From contig CALGGE010000034.1 in the NCBI GenBank assembly GCA_937916125.1, positions 1 to 21,996 on the forward strand: 21,996 nucleotides of DNA, in the 5' to 3' direction. The stretch is from an uncultured Elusimicrobia bacterium. GTDB lineage: Bacteria > Elusimicrobiota > Endomicrobiia > Endomicrobiales > Endomicrobiaceae. Position numbers and translations under genes: made by a program. Each line of letters starts with the position of its first letter. Position 1 is the stretch's first letter. The notes under the pieces are model-generated. The model saw only the letters and a program-made list of their open reading frames with translations. It was not told the origin of the DNA and made no database searches. Positions 1 to 7,233 of this stretch are shown piece after piece.

Positions 1-312
1 AATTAAGACATTAGAGGCGCTTTGGATTAAATTGATTAAAGAATCAGCAAAGACACGAGTTTGAACACGACTTTGTTTAGTTTGTGCTTCCGTTCTACCT
101 CCATAAAATTCCATATCAGAGCCATAAACAGAAACCACCACTTGGTCTCCACCTCGACTCATGGCCACCGATAAAGCAGCAGCCGCTAATTCACTTAATT
201 TGGTAAAATCAGGGAAATCTCTAGCTAAACCAATCGATAAAGTTAATGGAATTGCTTCACCAGCGGATACATTTCTAACAGTATCAATGATAGAAAAATT
301 ATCTTGTTTCAT
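1..312 (-). pseudogene. gdpP: GdpP/YybT-type cyclic-di-AMP phosphodiesterase fragment, truncated at both ends
   Basis: Minus-strand reading from 312 to 1 is open for 104 codons. It contains PLTLSIG, a Leu-Ala-rich helix, SRGGDQVVV and FYGGRTEAQTKQSRVQTRV, followed by the start of the segment that normally precedes MGH of the DHH domain. That run is characteristic of the degenerate GGDEF-to-DHH linker of GdpP, the membrane-bound enzyme that hydrolyses c-di-AMP in Firmicutes. The family is about 650 residues with two N-terminal membrane helices, a PAS-like domain, GGDEF, DHH and DHHA1; here only the middle is present. Upstream the frame runs about six more codons (to 330) before TGA at 331–333, with no start region, membrane helices or PAS part. 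Family resemblance ends there, so this is a breakpoint rather than a natural start. It is either a transferred relic or, more likely, a chimeric contig end. Confidence 0.72.
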
Positions 313-420
313 TTTTTCATAAATTATCTCTCATTATAGTAAATGTGTTTATTTTACAAATTTATAAAATAAATTGCTAATAAAAAATATCTCTTTAAAA
401 TAGCCTGTTTATTTTTTCCC

Positions 421-450
421 TTGACACAGGCTTTAACTATATTGTATAAT
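421..450 (+). promoter_or_regulatory. sigma-70 promoter TTGACA–18–TATAAT
   Basis: TTGACA at 421–426 and TATAAT at 445–450 are both perfect consensus hexamers with an 18-bp spacer. The expected transcript start is near 457. It would transcribe the small repeat ORF (463–576), the hairpin at 588–630 and, if that hairpin is read through, the barrel gene at 719. The 331–420 stretch upstream is AT-rich and I see nothing else in it. Confidence 0.8.
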
Positions 451-462
451 AACCGTATAAAT

Positions 463-576
<114 letters not shown>

Positions 577-587
577 AATAAATACGG

Positions 588-630
588 CGGACAGCTATCA
601 GTTTTAGCTTGTCCGGCATTTTTTGTTTTT
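588..630 (+). terminator. intrinsic terminator / attenuator-like hairpin in the leader of the barrel gene
   Basis: CGGACAGCT (588–596) pairs with AGCTTGTCCG (606–615) with one bulged T, leaving a 9-nt loop. It is followed by a T-rich tract at 619–630 (six T, G, five T). It sits between the promoter at 421–450 and the gene at 719, so it would either end a short RNA of about 170 nt or attenuate transcription into the barrel gene. Confidence 0.65.
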
Positions 631-641
631 ACGGTAAAAAC
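625..641. promoter_or_regulatory. perfect 17-bp palindrome, candidate operator
   Basis: GTTTTTAC (625–632), G, GTAAAAAC (634–641): 8-bp arms match exactly around one central base. It overlaps the T tract of the upstream hairpin and lies 9 bp before a TATAAA (650–655) that could be a second -10 box. This is the form of a dimeric repressor site. The regulator is unknown. Confidence 0.4.
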
Positions 642-657
642 GGATACTTTATAAAAT

Positions 658-708
658 CCGGCGGAAGTTTGCCGGGGAAAAAATAATAAGCCGTTAAACG
701 GCGAGGAG
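658..708 (+). promoter_or_regulatory. structured leader with Shine-Dalgarno of the barrel gene
   Basis: Two short hairpins precede the ribosome binding site: CCGGC/GCCGG (658–662 with 671–675) and GCCGT/ACGGC (690–694 with 698–702). The Shine-Dalgarno GAGGAG at 703–708 directly abuts the second stem, with the ATG at 719. Stacking against the site could modulate initiation. Confidence 0.4.
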
Positions 709-718
709 AAAAAGAAAA

Positions 719-1330
719 ATGAAAAAAAGTTTGTTATCAATGTTGTTGGCAGTAGCAATTGTTGCACCTGTATTTGCTGCAGATAAAGGCACTATGGAAA
801 TTGACGGAAAAATCGGTATGACTTTTGCAGGAAAAGTTGATATCGATAAAATGAAAGATTCAAACGATGTTGATCCAAGTTTTTCAATCGGTGCGGATTT
901 TTGGTATTATGCAATGCCTGAGTTGGCAGTAGGTGCAGGTATCGACTATTTGTTTGCAGCTAAAATTAAAGATGCATATGATGCAAAAGTAAGTTTTACC
1001 AATATTTATTTACAGGCAAAGTATGAATTTGCTTTGGGAAATGATATTTTCAACAATATCTATCCTTTAGTTCGTATAGGTTATGGTATAGCAAGTTTGT
1101 CCGATGCAAGTGTTAATATGGATGGCACTGTTGCTGATTTAGATGTCGATTCTAACGGATTGTATTGGGCAGTCGGTGTAGGAACTACAATTAAAGAAAA
1201 CTTCATTTTTGAAGTTCTCTATTTTATGAACAAATCAACCTATAAAGCTTCTGCACCTGGTGGTTCAGAGACTTCCGATGCAACTTTCTCGGCAGTTAAA
1301 TTGAATATCGGTTACAAATTTGCTTTGTAA
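719..1330 (+). CDS. outer-membrane beta-barrel protein (OmpW/OMP_b-brl-like)
   Basis: A 203-residue exported protein. The signal peptide is clear: MKKS, a hydrophobic core and a PVFA|ADKG cleavage site after residue 20. The mature part alternates aromatic and hydrophobic strands with short polar turns. It has the typical order of an eight-stranded small barrel: FSIGADFWYYAMPELAVGAGI, YLQAKYEF, YPLVRIGYG, YWAVGVGTTI, FIFEVLYF and a final AVKLNIGYKFAL strand. The C-terminus is Leu rather than the classical Phe/Trp. The next gene (1583) is a divergent relative, sharing the GTTIK–aromatic strand and NIGYxF ending. Its function (structural, small-solute channel or adhesin) cannot be told from sequence. 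Its upstream region, with a microsatellite, hairpins and a palindrome, suggests regulated or phase-variable expression. Confidence 0.75.
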   Translation: MKKSLLSMLLAVAIVAPVFAADKGTMEIDGKIGMTFAGKVDIDKMKDSNDVDPSFSIGADFWYYAMPELAVGAGIDYLFAAKIKDAYDAKVSFTNIYLQAKYEFALGNDIFNNIYPLVRIGYGIASLSDASVNMDGTVADLDVDSNGLYWAVGVGTTIKENFIFEVLYFMNKSTYKASAPGGSETSDATFSAVKLNIGYKFAL

Positions 1331-1386
1331 TTTTTAAAAAAGTATTAAAAACTTTCTTCATTAACTCCGTGTCAGCGGATTAACAA

Positions 1387-1412
1387 GAGACTGCCGAAAA
1401 AACGGCAGTCTC
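1387..1412. terminator. strong hairpin after the first barrel gene
   Basis: GAGACTGCCG (1387–1396) and CGGCAGTCTC (1403–1412) form a perfect 10-bp stem with an A6 loop, 57 nt after the stop codon. No long T run follows on the plus strand, so it may act as a weak terminator or as an mRNA 3'-end stabiliser. The rest of 1331–1582 is AT-rich with short GAATTTA-type repetitions near 1439–1480 and a loose TATACT at 1510–1515. No gene is seen there. Confidence 0.6.
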
Positions 1413-1582
1413 CTTGAAGAAATAAATAAAAAACAGTTTAGAATTTAGAATTTGTATATATAAATTTTAAATTGTAAATTGCGGGATTTTCTTGAATTTT
1501 CGTGCTAAATATACTTAGAATTATAGGATATGGAATACTTTTAAATATAGAAGAAAAAAATAAAATACAAAAGGGGTTTAAA

Positions 1583-2275
1583 ATGAAAAAATTTTTAGCA
1601 ATGATTTTGGCATTCGCAGTGCTTGCTTTACCCGTAACACCGGCATTTGCAAAAAATTTGGATGATGATGAAATGGAAATTGGAAGACATGCTATTCCAA
1701 TAAAAGTCGGTTATGGGTTCAGTCAGGGAGGAGCTGCAGGAATTAATAGAGATTACATACAACGTTTCGATCTTGAAGACGGGTATATCTTCAGTATAGG
1801 ATATTTATATTATTCCAATTACGATTCTACCGGTATAGGTTTTGCTGTTGACTATATGCCTGCAACGGAAGCAAAAGACAGCAATGGTGATGTTAAAGTC
1901 GGCTTATATAATATATATTTTACAATTAATCCGGGGCTTAAATCAGGCAATACATTTGATTTTTATCTTCCACTGCATATAGGTTTTTCTTTTCCGTTTA
2001 AAGAAGTAAAAGATACGGTTACGGCTGATATTGACTGTGGAGATTTTGGAGTTTACTATGGTATAGGTTTAGGTACCACAATAAAGAAAAGTTTTGTTAT
2101 CGAGTTGATGTACACTTTCTCGGGAGCATTTATTGATCAAAAACAGAAAAAGAAAACCGACGATTCTCTTTTCTTTGGTACGAATTACGGCGGAATCAGA
2201 CTTAATATAGGTTATAATTTTCACTTCGGAAAAACAATTTCAAATAAAGAAGGAAGATTTTCCGGGAAAGAATAG
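1583..2275 (+). CDS. outer-membrane beta-barrel protein, paralogue of the preceding gene
   Basis: A 230-residue exported protein. I start it at 1583, not the longer in-frame ATG at 1502: AAAAGGGG lies just upstream, and this start gives a perfect signal peptide (MKKFLAMILAF, then VTPAFA|KNL). The longer version would bury the signal 27 residues in. The mature region has alternating barrel strands: IPIKVGYGFS, FSIGYLYYSNYDSTGIGFAVDY, VGLYNIYFTI, FYLPLHIGFSF, GVYYGIGLGTTI, FVIELMYTF and GGIRLNIGYNFHF. The LGTTIKKxFxIELMYTF and RLNIGYNF segments mirror the first barrel, suggesting duplication and divergence. Unlike that protein it carries a charged tail (KTISNKEGRFSGKE) after the last strand, so the barrel-closing strand is not at the very C-terminus. 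Its ligand or role is unknown. Confidence 0.75.
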   Translation: MKKFLAMILAFAVLALPVTPAFAKNLDDDEMEIGRHAIPIKVGYGFSQGGAAGINRDYIQRFDLEDGYIFSIGYLYYSNYDSTGIGFAVDYMPATEAKDSNGDVKVGLYNIYFTINPGLKSGNTFDFYLPLHIGFSFPFKEVKDTVTADIDCGDFGVYYGIGLGTTIKKSFVIELMYTFSGAFIDQKQKKKTDDSLFFGTNYGGIRLNIGYNFHFGKTISNKEGRFSGKE

Positions 2276-2458
2276 GAACGACAATGTACAATGTATGATG
2301 TACAATGTACAATGAACGACGAAACGACAACGGCAGTTGAAGAGTTGAATAGTTGAATAGTTGAAAAGTTGAAAAGTTTTAACGACAAACGGCAAACTGC
2401 TACGGAAACGACGAGATGCTTCGACAAGCTCAGCATGACAGAACGACAGTTGAAAAGT
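2276..2458. repeat. mosaic of short intergenic repeat modules separated by AACGAC
   Basis: The gap between two genes is built of different repeat types. There are iterations of ACAATGTAC with ATGATG (2281–2314), GTTGAA(T/A)A iterations (2336–2378, again at 2449–2459), and a dyad element ATGCTTCGACAAGCTCAGCATGACA at 2416–2440. That dyad has nested stems GCTT/AAGC and ATGCT/AGCAT. AACGAC or ACGAC recurs at each junction (around 2277, 2315, 2323, 2381, 2408, 2443). The CTTCGACAAGCTCAGCATGAC-type element is, from memory, a dispersed repeat in many environmental genomes. No open frame here looks coding. Confidence 0.8.
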
Positions 2459-2464
2459 TATAAT
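2435..2464 (+). promoter_or_regulatory. promoter ATGACA–18–TATAAT for the exported WG-repeat protein
   Basis: ATGACA at 2435–2440 (5/6 match) and TATAAT at 2459–2464 (perfect), 18-bp spacing. The -35 box is the end of the dyad repeat and the -10 begins in a GTTGAAAAGTT repeat unit. Start is expected near 2471, followed by a short leader and Shine-Dalgarno GAGG (2504–2507) before ATG 2512. Confidence 0.55.
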
Positions 2465-2511
2465 GGCAGCTTCTCAGCAAAAAAATACGAAGTGTTTTTT
2501 AACGAGGTTTA

Positions 2512-4188
2512 ATGAAAAAAATAAAATATTTTGTTTTAAGTTTTTTACTGTTGCTTACTTTTACGGTAAGTTCTTTTGCGTGGTATCATAAAGAGGGGAA
2601 TTATCTTATTTGTGATTATTGCGGGGCATCGTATATAAATGCTTTCCCTCGAAACGGTCATTATAGCTGGTGCAGATTGTCGCCAAGTTATGGACAAAGC
2701 TCTGTTCAATATGTTTCAAAAGCAGCGAGTTCTTCATCAAATAATGCTATGGAAAAGCAAATGATTGAGGCCGGTGCTCAAGCATTCGGTGCTCTTTTGA
2801 CGGGTTTGTTTTCCGATAACAGAACTCCGGAACAGATTGCCGCGGATAATGCCAAAAAAGCTGCAGAACAGGCAGCAATTAGTGCCGAAAATGCAGCAAA
2901 GTCCAAAGAGTATAACATCTTAAAAAGAGATGAACAGTATTGGAAGTCCGGAAGCTTTGAAATAAAAGAAGGTAAACTGAAATTTCGCGGCGGACATGCT
3001 TACGGACTTTATAACAACGCAACACAGAAATGGGTAGCACCTCTCGGTGCGGACAAAGGTGAAGTTGACGGAAGGATTGCAATATTCAGAAAAGTTAAAG
3101 AAAATGATGACTTCTGGATAAGAAAAAGCGGCAACATCCGTATACTTGAACCGAAAGATGAAAATCCCGTAAATAATGCTCGCATCGTGTGGATATACTA
3201 TTACAGACAATATGACAAAAAAGAAGATTATTGGAACTTGGTAAAAAAAGTTCATCGTTTCTATGCAATTAACGAAAACGGCGGGCTTGATTTATTGCAA
3301 CCGTTCGGATATCCGAACGCATTTAAGGTACCCTACAACGGAAAAGAGGGTGTTGTTAAAGCATTGTTTGATGGGAATGTTGACCCGTCTTACAAATACG
3401 GATATTACGGTACGGAAACTGTTGTTCCTGCAGAATTTGACAGTATTGAAATTTTTCCCAATGACATGGAAACTTTAAAACAATACGTAAATTGTCGTCT
3501 TATGTATATCGCAAAAAAGAATAAAGATACATATCTTTTCTCTTCTACGGGAAGACGCCTTTCTCCGAAAATGACCGAATACGATACTTTAACGGAGCTT
3601 GTCGGTTTTTCGGAAGATTTCTTCTCGGTATCAAAGAAAGGTAAATACGGTGCTATCAACAGTAAAGGACAAATTTTAATACCTTTGGTTTATAAAGATG
3701 CCGGTAGTATGTATAACAGCATAAAAGACGGTTACAATGATTTATCCTTCAATAGTTGGTATAGAAAGAAAGCTGCACCGTATTTAACGACAAAAGATAA
3801 ATACGAAAAAGAGGCTGACTATAAGGCAAGACTTGAAGATCCTAAAAAACAGGAAACATATATTGCCGAGAAAATGAAAAATGCTGCCAACGATTATGTT
3901 AACGAATTTAAGCAGGGAGCTTCAATAAAACTTGGAAATTATAATGCGGAAACTGAAGTTTTCCGTATTGAATTTTGGGTAAAAAACGGTACAAAGAATT
4001 TTCTTTCCTGGAATTCGTTTGAAATGAAAGTTCCCATAAAAGAAGCCGAAAATTTTGAAAAGAATTTTAATTCCATAAAAGACGAAGCATTAAAAAATGC
4101 CAAATTTACAATAAAATATGATTCTGTTGCAATAGACAAAATAACATTTACTTCCGACGGCAAAAACTATACTTTTAAAGCTAAATAA
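2512..4188 (+). CDS. exported WG-repeat-type protein with N-terminal CxxC...HxxxC cluster
   Basis: A 558-residue exported protein of unknown function. Residues 1–23 form a signal peptide (MKKIKYFVLSFLLLL ... SSFA|WYH). Immediately after comes CDYCGASYINAFPRNGHYSWC, a C-x2-C-x12-H-x3-C arrangement that could bind zinc, which is unusual outside the cytoplasm. An Ala/Glu-rich helical stretch follows (EQIAADNAKKAAEQAAISAE). The middle holds degenerate WG-type beta-hairpin repeats: KEGVVKALFDG with VVPAEFDSI, and the canonical KGKYGAINSKGQILIPLVYKDA. The C-terminal ~130 residues (YEKEADYKARLEDPKKQETY onward) look like a separate alpha/beta domain. It has its own promoter and a strong terminator, so it is monocistronic. 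WG-repeat domains are thought to mediate protein binding; the ligand is not visible. Confidence is high for export and moderate for the repeat assignment. Confidence 0.7.
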   Translation: MKKIKYFVLSFLLLLTFTVSSFAWYHKEGNYLICDYCGASYINAFPRNGHYSWCRLSPSYGQSSVQYVSKAASSSSNNAMEKQMIEAGAQAFGALLTGLFSDNRTPEQIAADNAKKAAEQAAISAENAAKSKEYNILKRDEQYWKSGSFEIKEGKLKFRGGHAYGLYNNATQKWVAPLGADKGEVDGRIAIFRKVKENDDFWIRKSGNIRILEPKDENPVNNARIVWIYYYRQYDKKEDYWNLVKKVHRFYAINENGGLDLLQPFGYPNAFKVPYNGKEGVVKALFDGNVDPSYKYGYYGTETVVPAEFDSIEIFPNDMETLKQYVNCRLMYIAKKNKDTYLFSSTGRRLSPKMTEYDTLTELVGFSEDFFSVSKKGKYGAINSKGQILIPLVYKDAGSMYNSIKDGYNDLSFNSWYRKKAAPYLTTKDKYEKEADYKARLEDPKKQETYIAEKMKNAANDYVNEFKQGASIKLGNYNAETEVFRIEFWVKNGTKNFLSWNSFEMKVPIKEAENFEKNFNSIKDEALKNAKFTIKYDSVAIDKITFTSDGKNYTFKAK

Positions 4189-4208
4189 TAATTAATATAC
4201 CAAATACG

Positions 4209-4247
4209 AAACCGCTCTTGTTTGAAAATAATCGGAGCGGTTTTTTT
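4209..4247 (+). terminator. intrinsic terminator
   Basis: AAACCGCTC (4209–4217) pairs with GAGCGGTTT (4235–4243), a perfect 9-bp stem whose 3' arm runs straight into TTTTTTT to 4247. It lies 20 nt after the stop of the WG-repeat gene. Confidence 0.92.
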
Positions 4248-4248
4248 A

Positions 4249-4277
4249 TTGTTTTTTTCTTATCTTTATGCTAAAAT
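4249..4277 (+). promoter_or_regulatory. extended -10 promoter TTGTTT–17–TAAAAT
   Basis: TTGTTT (4249–4254) and TAAAAT (4272–4277) are 17 bp apart, with TG at 4269–4270 making an extended -10 (TATGCTAAAAT). The start is expected near 4284. Because the ATG at 4268 lies inside the -10 element, it cannot be the translation start; the ATG at 4304 must be used. Confidence 0.7.
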
Positions 4278-4303
4278 GCCGAATAAAAGTTTTAGAGAAG
4301 AAT

Positions 4304-5284
4304 ATGAATTTGAATGAAATAAATATTGACGAAATAAAATCTGTTCATAATAATATAAAAGATATTTTTGCCAAAGAAGAGGCAGAAAAATATCTTTTAT
4401 GGTTTAAGGATAACAAAGAAAAATTAAATTATTTTTATGAGCTTTTGGAAGATAACGAAGAAAAGGATTTGTATGCCAAAACCGTTTATACGAAATTGAC
4501 GGGACATGTTTATGTCCCGGAAGAAGAAAAACAAAAGTATTTGCTTAGTCGGGAACAATTTGATAAAGAACTTGTTGATGATTCCGTAATGAAATTAAAG
4601 TCCGTTACCAGAAAATTAAAATTTTATAATCTGAAAAATTTAGGATACGATTTAAAATTGTACGGAGCAAGAGCGTTGCTTGATAAAATAGTTGTTCATA
4701 ATCAATATTCTCATAAAAATTGCAGAGTGCGGGACGGAGATTTTGTTATTGACGGAGGCGGTTGCTGGGGAGACACGGCATTAATCTTTGCCGATAAAGC
4801 AGGTGAAAAAGGAAAAGTTTTTACTTTTGAATTTTTTGAAGATAATCTGAATGTTTTAAAAAAGAATTTTTCTTTAAACGAAACAACCGCAAAAAAAGTT
4901 GTTTTAATTGAAAAACCTTTGTATAATAAATCGGATAACATATTGTATTTAAATAATGCTTGTGCGGATATTACAACGCTTACCGAAACAGAAAATAATT
5001 CTCACGGATATGAAACAATTTCCGCAGATGATTTTGTTTCGTATAACAAAATAAAAAAAATAGATTTTATAAAGCTTGATATCGAGGGGTGCGAACTTAA
5101 AGCTCTTTCGGGAGCAGAACGTACAATAAAAAAATACAAACCGAAACTTGCGATTGCGGCGTATCATAAGTATGACGATTATTACGAAATACCGAAGTTT
5201 ATAAATGAATTGAATTTGGGATATAAATTTTATTTTTCTTCATATACGCCTATCGGAACGGATACGGTTATATATGCAAAATAA
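4304..5284 (+). CDS. FkbM-family SAM-dependent methyltransferase
   Basis: A 326-residue cytoplasmic protein. The start at 4304 is chosen because the promoter's -10 box overlaps the earlier ATG (4268) and GAGAAG sits just upstream. The N-terminal ~115 residues are helical, charged and unassigned. The C-terminal part is a Rossmann methyltransferase: motif I VIDGGGCWGDTAL (D150), acidic loop FEFFEDN, and the FkbM hallmark KLDIEGCELKALSGAE (D259, E261), then KLAIAAYH. FkbM enzymes O-methylate sugars or small molecules using S-adenosylmethionine, and are often linked to surface glycans or secondary metabolites. No glycosyltransferase lies next to it, so the acceptor is unknown. It has its own promoter, and the HD gene begins 42 nt downstream, so co-transcription is possible. 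Confidence 0.85.
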   Translation: MNLNEINIDEIKSVHNNIKDIFAKEEAEKYLLWFKDNKEKLNYFYELLEDNEEKDLYAKTVYTKLTGHVYVPEEEKQKYLLSREQFDKELVDDSVMKLKSVTRKLKFYNLKNLGYDLKLYGARALLDKIVVHNQYSHKNCRVRDGDFVIDGGGCWGDTALIFADKAGEKGKVFTFEFFEDNLNVLKKNFSLNETTAKKVVLIEKPLYNKSDNILYLNNACADITTLTETENNSHGYETISADDFVSYNKIKKIDFIKLDIEGCELKALSGAERTIKKYKPKLAIAAYHKYDDYYEIPKFINELNLGYKFYFSSYTPIGTDTVIYAK

Positions 5285-5326
5285 AGTAATAAAATTTTTA
5301 TTATTATAGTTGTAAATTTAATTGCC

Positions 5327-5998
5327 ATGTTGATATTCAGAGATATAAAAAATAACAGAGAAATTTTAACTTATTTAAAGTATTCTGACGATGTTTTTGC
5401 AGGTATCGGCTATAAAAAGCACGGGATAAGCCACGCCATGCATACGGCTCAGAGGGCGGGGTTTGTATTGGAAAAACTCGGCTATACAAAAAGAATGCAG
5501 GAACTTGCAAAAATCGCCGGTTATTTGCACGACGTAGGCAATCTTGTAGCCAGAAAAGACCATGCCCGCAGCGGAGCAGTTATCGCCATGACGTTATTGG
5601 GAGAATTGCAGACGGAAGAGGAAAAATATAACGGTGATGTTTATGAAATATTTAATGCCATAGGCAGTCATGAAGATAAAGAAACCACGCCATCTACCGC
5701 AATTGCCGCAGCCGTTATTTTAGGCGACAGAACCGATGTAAGATCGCAAAGATTGAGAAACGACGAAGAAGATTACATGGATGTTCATTCCAAAGTTATT
5801 GCGGCATGTCAAAGAACGAATCTTGAAGTTTTTAAAGATAAAAGAAATATTTCTTTGTGGCTTGATATTGATACGGAAATTTGTTCGATTATGGAATATT
5901 TTGAAATTTTTACTCAGAGAACTTTATATTGCAGCAGAGCCTGTGAAACTTTAAAATGTAAGTTTTCACTTTATATTAACGGAGATCAGTTTTTATAA
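5327..5998 (+). CDS. HD-domain metal-dependent phosphohydrolase (first copy)
   Basis: A 223-residue soluble protein with an HD superfamily core. H36 lies in HGISHAMHTAQR, the signature H68–D69 in GYLHDVGN, a further His in RKDHARSGA, and the downstream helices contain IGSHED and ILGDRTDVR. The C-terminal tail has EYFEIFTQRTLYC and a final KCKFSLYING strand, as in a Firmicutes/Thermotogae-type family of ~220-residue HD proteins. Its substrate is unknown; HD enzymes hydrolyse nucleotides or phosphoesters. The second copy at 7627 is clearly paralogous across the full length. No good Shine-Dalgarno precedes ATG 5327. Its stop is one base before the tgt start, indicating translational coupling. 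Confidence 0.82.
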   Translation: MLIFRDIKNNREILTYLKYSDDVFAGIGYKKHGISHAMHTAQRAGFVLEKLGYTKRMQELAKIAGYLHDVGNLVARKDHARSGAVIAMTLLGELQTEEEKYNGDVYEIFNAIGSHEDKETTPSTAIAAAVILGDRTDVRSQRLRNDEEDYMDVHSKVIAACQRTNLEVFKDKRNISLWLDIDTEICSIMEYFEIFTQRTLYCSRACETLKCKFSLYINGDQFL

Positions 5999-5999
5999 T

Positions 6000-7130
6000 A
6001 TGCGGTGCGGTGAATTTCAATTAATAAAAAAATCAGGTAAATGTAATGCAAGGTTGGGGAAATTATACACGACGAGAGGTATAATAGATACGCCCGTTTT
6101 TATGCCCGTCGGAACGCAAGGAGCGGTAAAATCCGTTTCCGCACGACAACTGCACGAATCCGACGCACAGATAATATTGGCAAATTCTTACCACATATAT
6201 TTACGTCCGGGCTTGGAAATAATAAAAAAAGCCGGCGGAATTCAAAAATTCAATTCTTGGAATAAACCTATGCTTACGGATTCCGGCGGATTCCAAATTT
6301 TTTCATTGAACGACTTCAGAAAAATAAATTCCGAAGGGGCGGAATTTAAATCGCATATCGACGGTTCCAAACATTTTATTTCGCCCGAAATTTCAATGCA
6401 AATACAGAAGACTATAGGTGCGGATATCATAATGTGTTTCGACGAATGTACTCCGTATCCCGCAACTTATGATTATGCAAAAAATTCAATGCTTATGAGC
6501 ATTGATTGGGCAAAAAGATGTAAAGAAGAATTTTATAAAGATGACGCATATCAAACGCAGGCTCTTTTCGGAATCATTCAAGGTTCGGTATATAAAGATT
6601 TACGAAAAGAAAGTGCGTTAAAAATGCGTGATATGGATTTTGTCGGTTATGCAATTGGCGGAGTTTCCGTCGGTGAAAGTAAAGAAGAAATGAATGAAGT
6701 CGTGGAAAATACGGCTCCGTATTTACCCGAAAATAAAGCAAGGTATCTTATGGGCGTAGGTATGCCGGAAGATATTTGGGACGGTATTGAACGTGGAATA
6801 GATATGTTCGATTGCGTTATTCCCACAAGAAACGGCAGAAACGGACAGGCGTTTACGACTTACGGTAAAATAAATATTAAAAACGGTGAATTTAAAGATA
6901 AGTTTGAACCGCTTGATCCCGAGTGTGATTGCGAAGCTTGCACGGGATATACGAAGGCATATATAAACCATTTATTTCGGTCGCAGGAACTGTTGGCATT
7001 GAATTTATTATCTTTACATAATATTAATTTTATGCTAAAATTAACAGCCAAGATAAGGAAATCTTTGGAAACGGATTCCTTTTTTGAAGCCAAAAAAGAA
7101 TTTTTTGAAAAATATTATTCAAGAAAGTGA
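6000..7130 (+). CDS. tgt: queuine tRNA-ribosyltransferase (tRNA-guanine transglycosylase)
   Basis: A 376-residue TIM-barrel enzyme that swaps guanine-34 of GUN-anticodon tRNAs for preQ1, a step in queuosine synthesis. Family motifs occur in order: TPVFMPVGTQGAVKSVSARQ, TDSGGFQIFSL with general acid/base D94, CFDECTPYP, ALFGIIQGSVYKDLR, YAIGGVSVGE, YLMGVGMPEDI, and MFDCVIPTRNGRNGQAFT with the nucleophile D271. The zinc site CDCEACTGYTKAYINHLF (CxCxxC, with a His in a following helix) is intact. Its length matches bacterial Tgt (~375). It directly follows the HD gene (1-nt gap) and precedes yajC, the classical tgt–yajC–secDF order, but queA is not adjacent. Its 3' end contains a promoter-like site for the downstream genes. 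Confidence 0.97.
   Translation: MRCGEFQLIKKSGKCNARLGKLYTTRGIIDTPVFMPVGTQGAVKSVSARQLHESDAQIILANSYHIYLRPGLEIIKKAGGIQKFNSWNKPMLTDSGGFQIFSLNDFRKINSEGAEFKSHIDGSKHFISPEISMQIQKTIGADIIMCFDECTPYPATYDYAKNSMLMSIDWAKRCKEEFYKDDAYQTQALFGIIQGSVYKDLRKESALKMRDMDFVGYAIGGVSVGESKEEMNEVVENTAPYLPENKARYLMGVGMPEDIWDGIERGIDMFDCVIPTRNGRNGQAFTTYGKINIKNGEFKDKFEPLDPECDCEACTGYTKAYINHLFRSQELLALNLLSLHNINFMLKLTAKIRKSLETDSFFEAKKEFFEKYYSRK
7013..7041 (+). promoter_or_regulatory. internal promoter in the tgt 3' end, TTTACA–17–TAAAAT
   Basis: TTTACA (7013–7018), 17-bp spacer, TAAAAT (7036–7041), with TG at 7033–7034 forming the same TATGCTAAAAT extended -10 seen at 4267–4277. It could give the yajC–secDF genes expression independent of tgt. 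Confidence 0.5.
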
Positions 7131-7143
7131 TAAGAAAATTTTC

Positions 7144-7172
7144 TTGAAAAAACGCGTCGTATTATATATAAT
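7144..7172 (+). promoter_or_regulatory. promoter TTGAAA–17–TATAAT upstream of yajC
   Basis: TTGAAA (7144–7149) and a perfect TATAAT (7167–7172), 17 bp apart, just after the tgt stop. Start is expected near 7179. The ~55-nt leader holds a 6-bp hairpin, CAACAA/TTGTTG (7186–7191 with 7202–7207). This also shows that the longer yajC reading from 7084 is not the real start. Confidence 0.7.
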
Positions 7173-7233
7173 ATACGGCAAAAATCAACAACGAAGTACC
7201 CTTGTTGTTAATTACAAATCAGCGGAGAAAAAT

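Noticed and set aside
1502..1582. 27-residue N-terminal extension of the second barrel protein
   Set aside because: It would put the signal peptide in the interior. AAAAGGGG and a standard signal peptide support ATG 1583.
2221..2436. Minus-strand ORF rich in Ser/Val/Phe in the repeat mosaic
   Set aside because: It is generated by translating the short repeats and has no ribosome site or family resemblance.
7084..7233. 50-residue N-terminal extension of YajC
   Set aside because: It overlaps the tgt coding end and spans a TTGAAA–17–TATAAT promoter, and the family starts near 7234.
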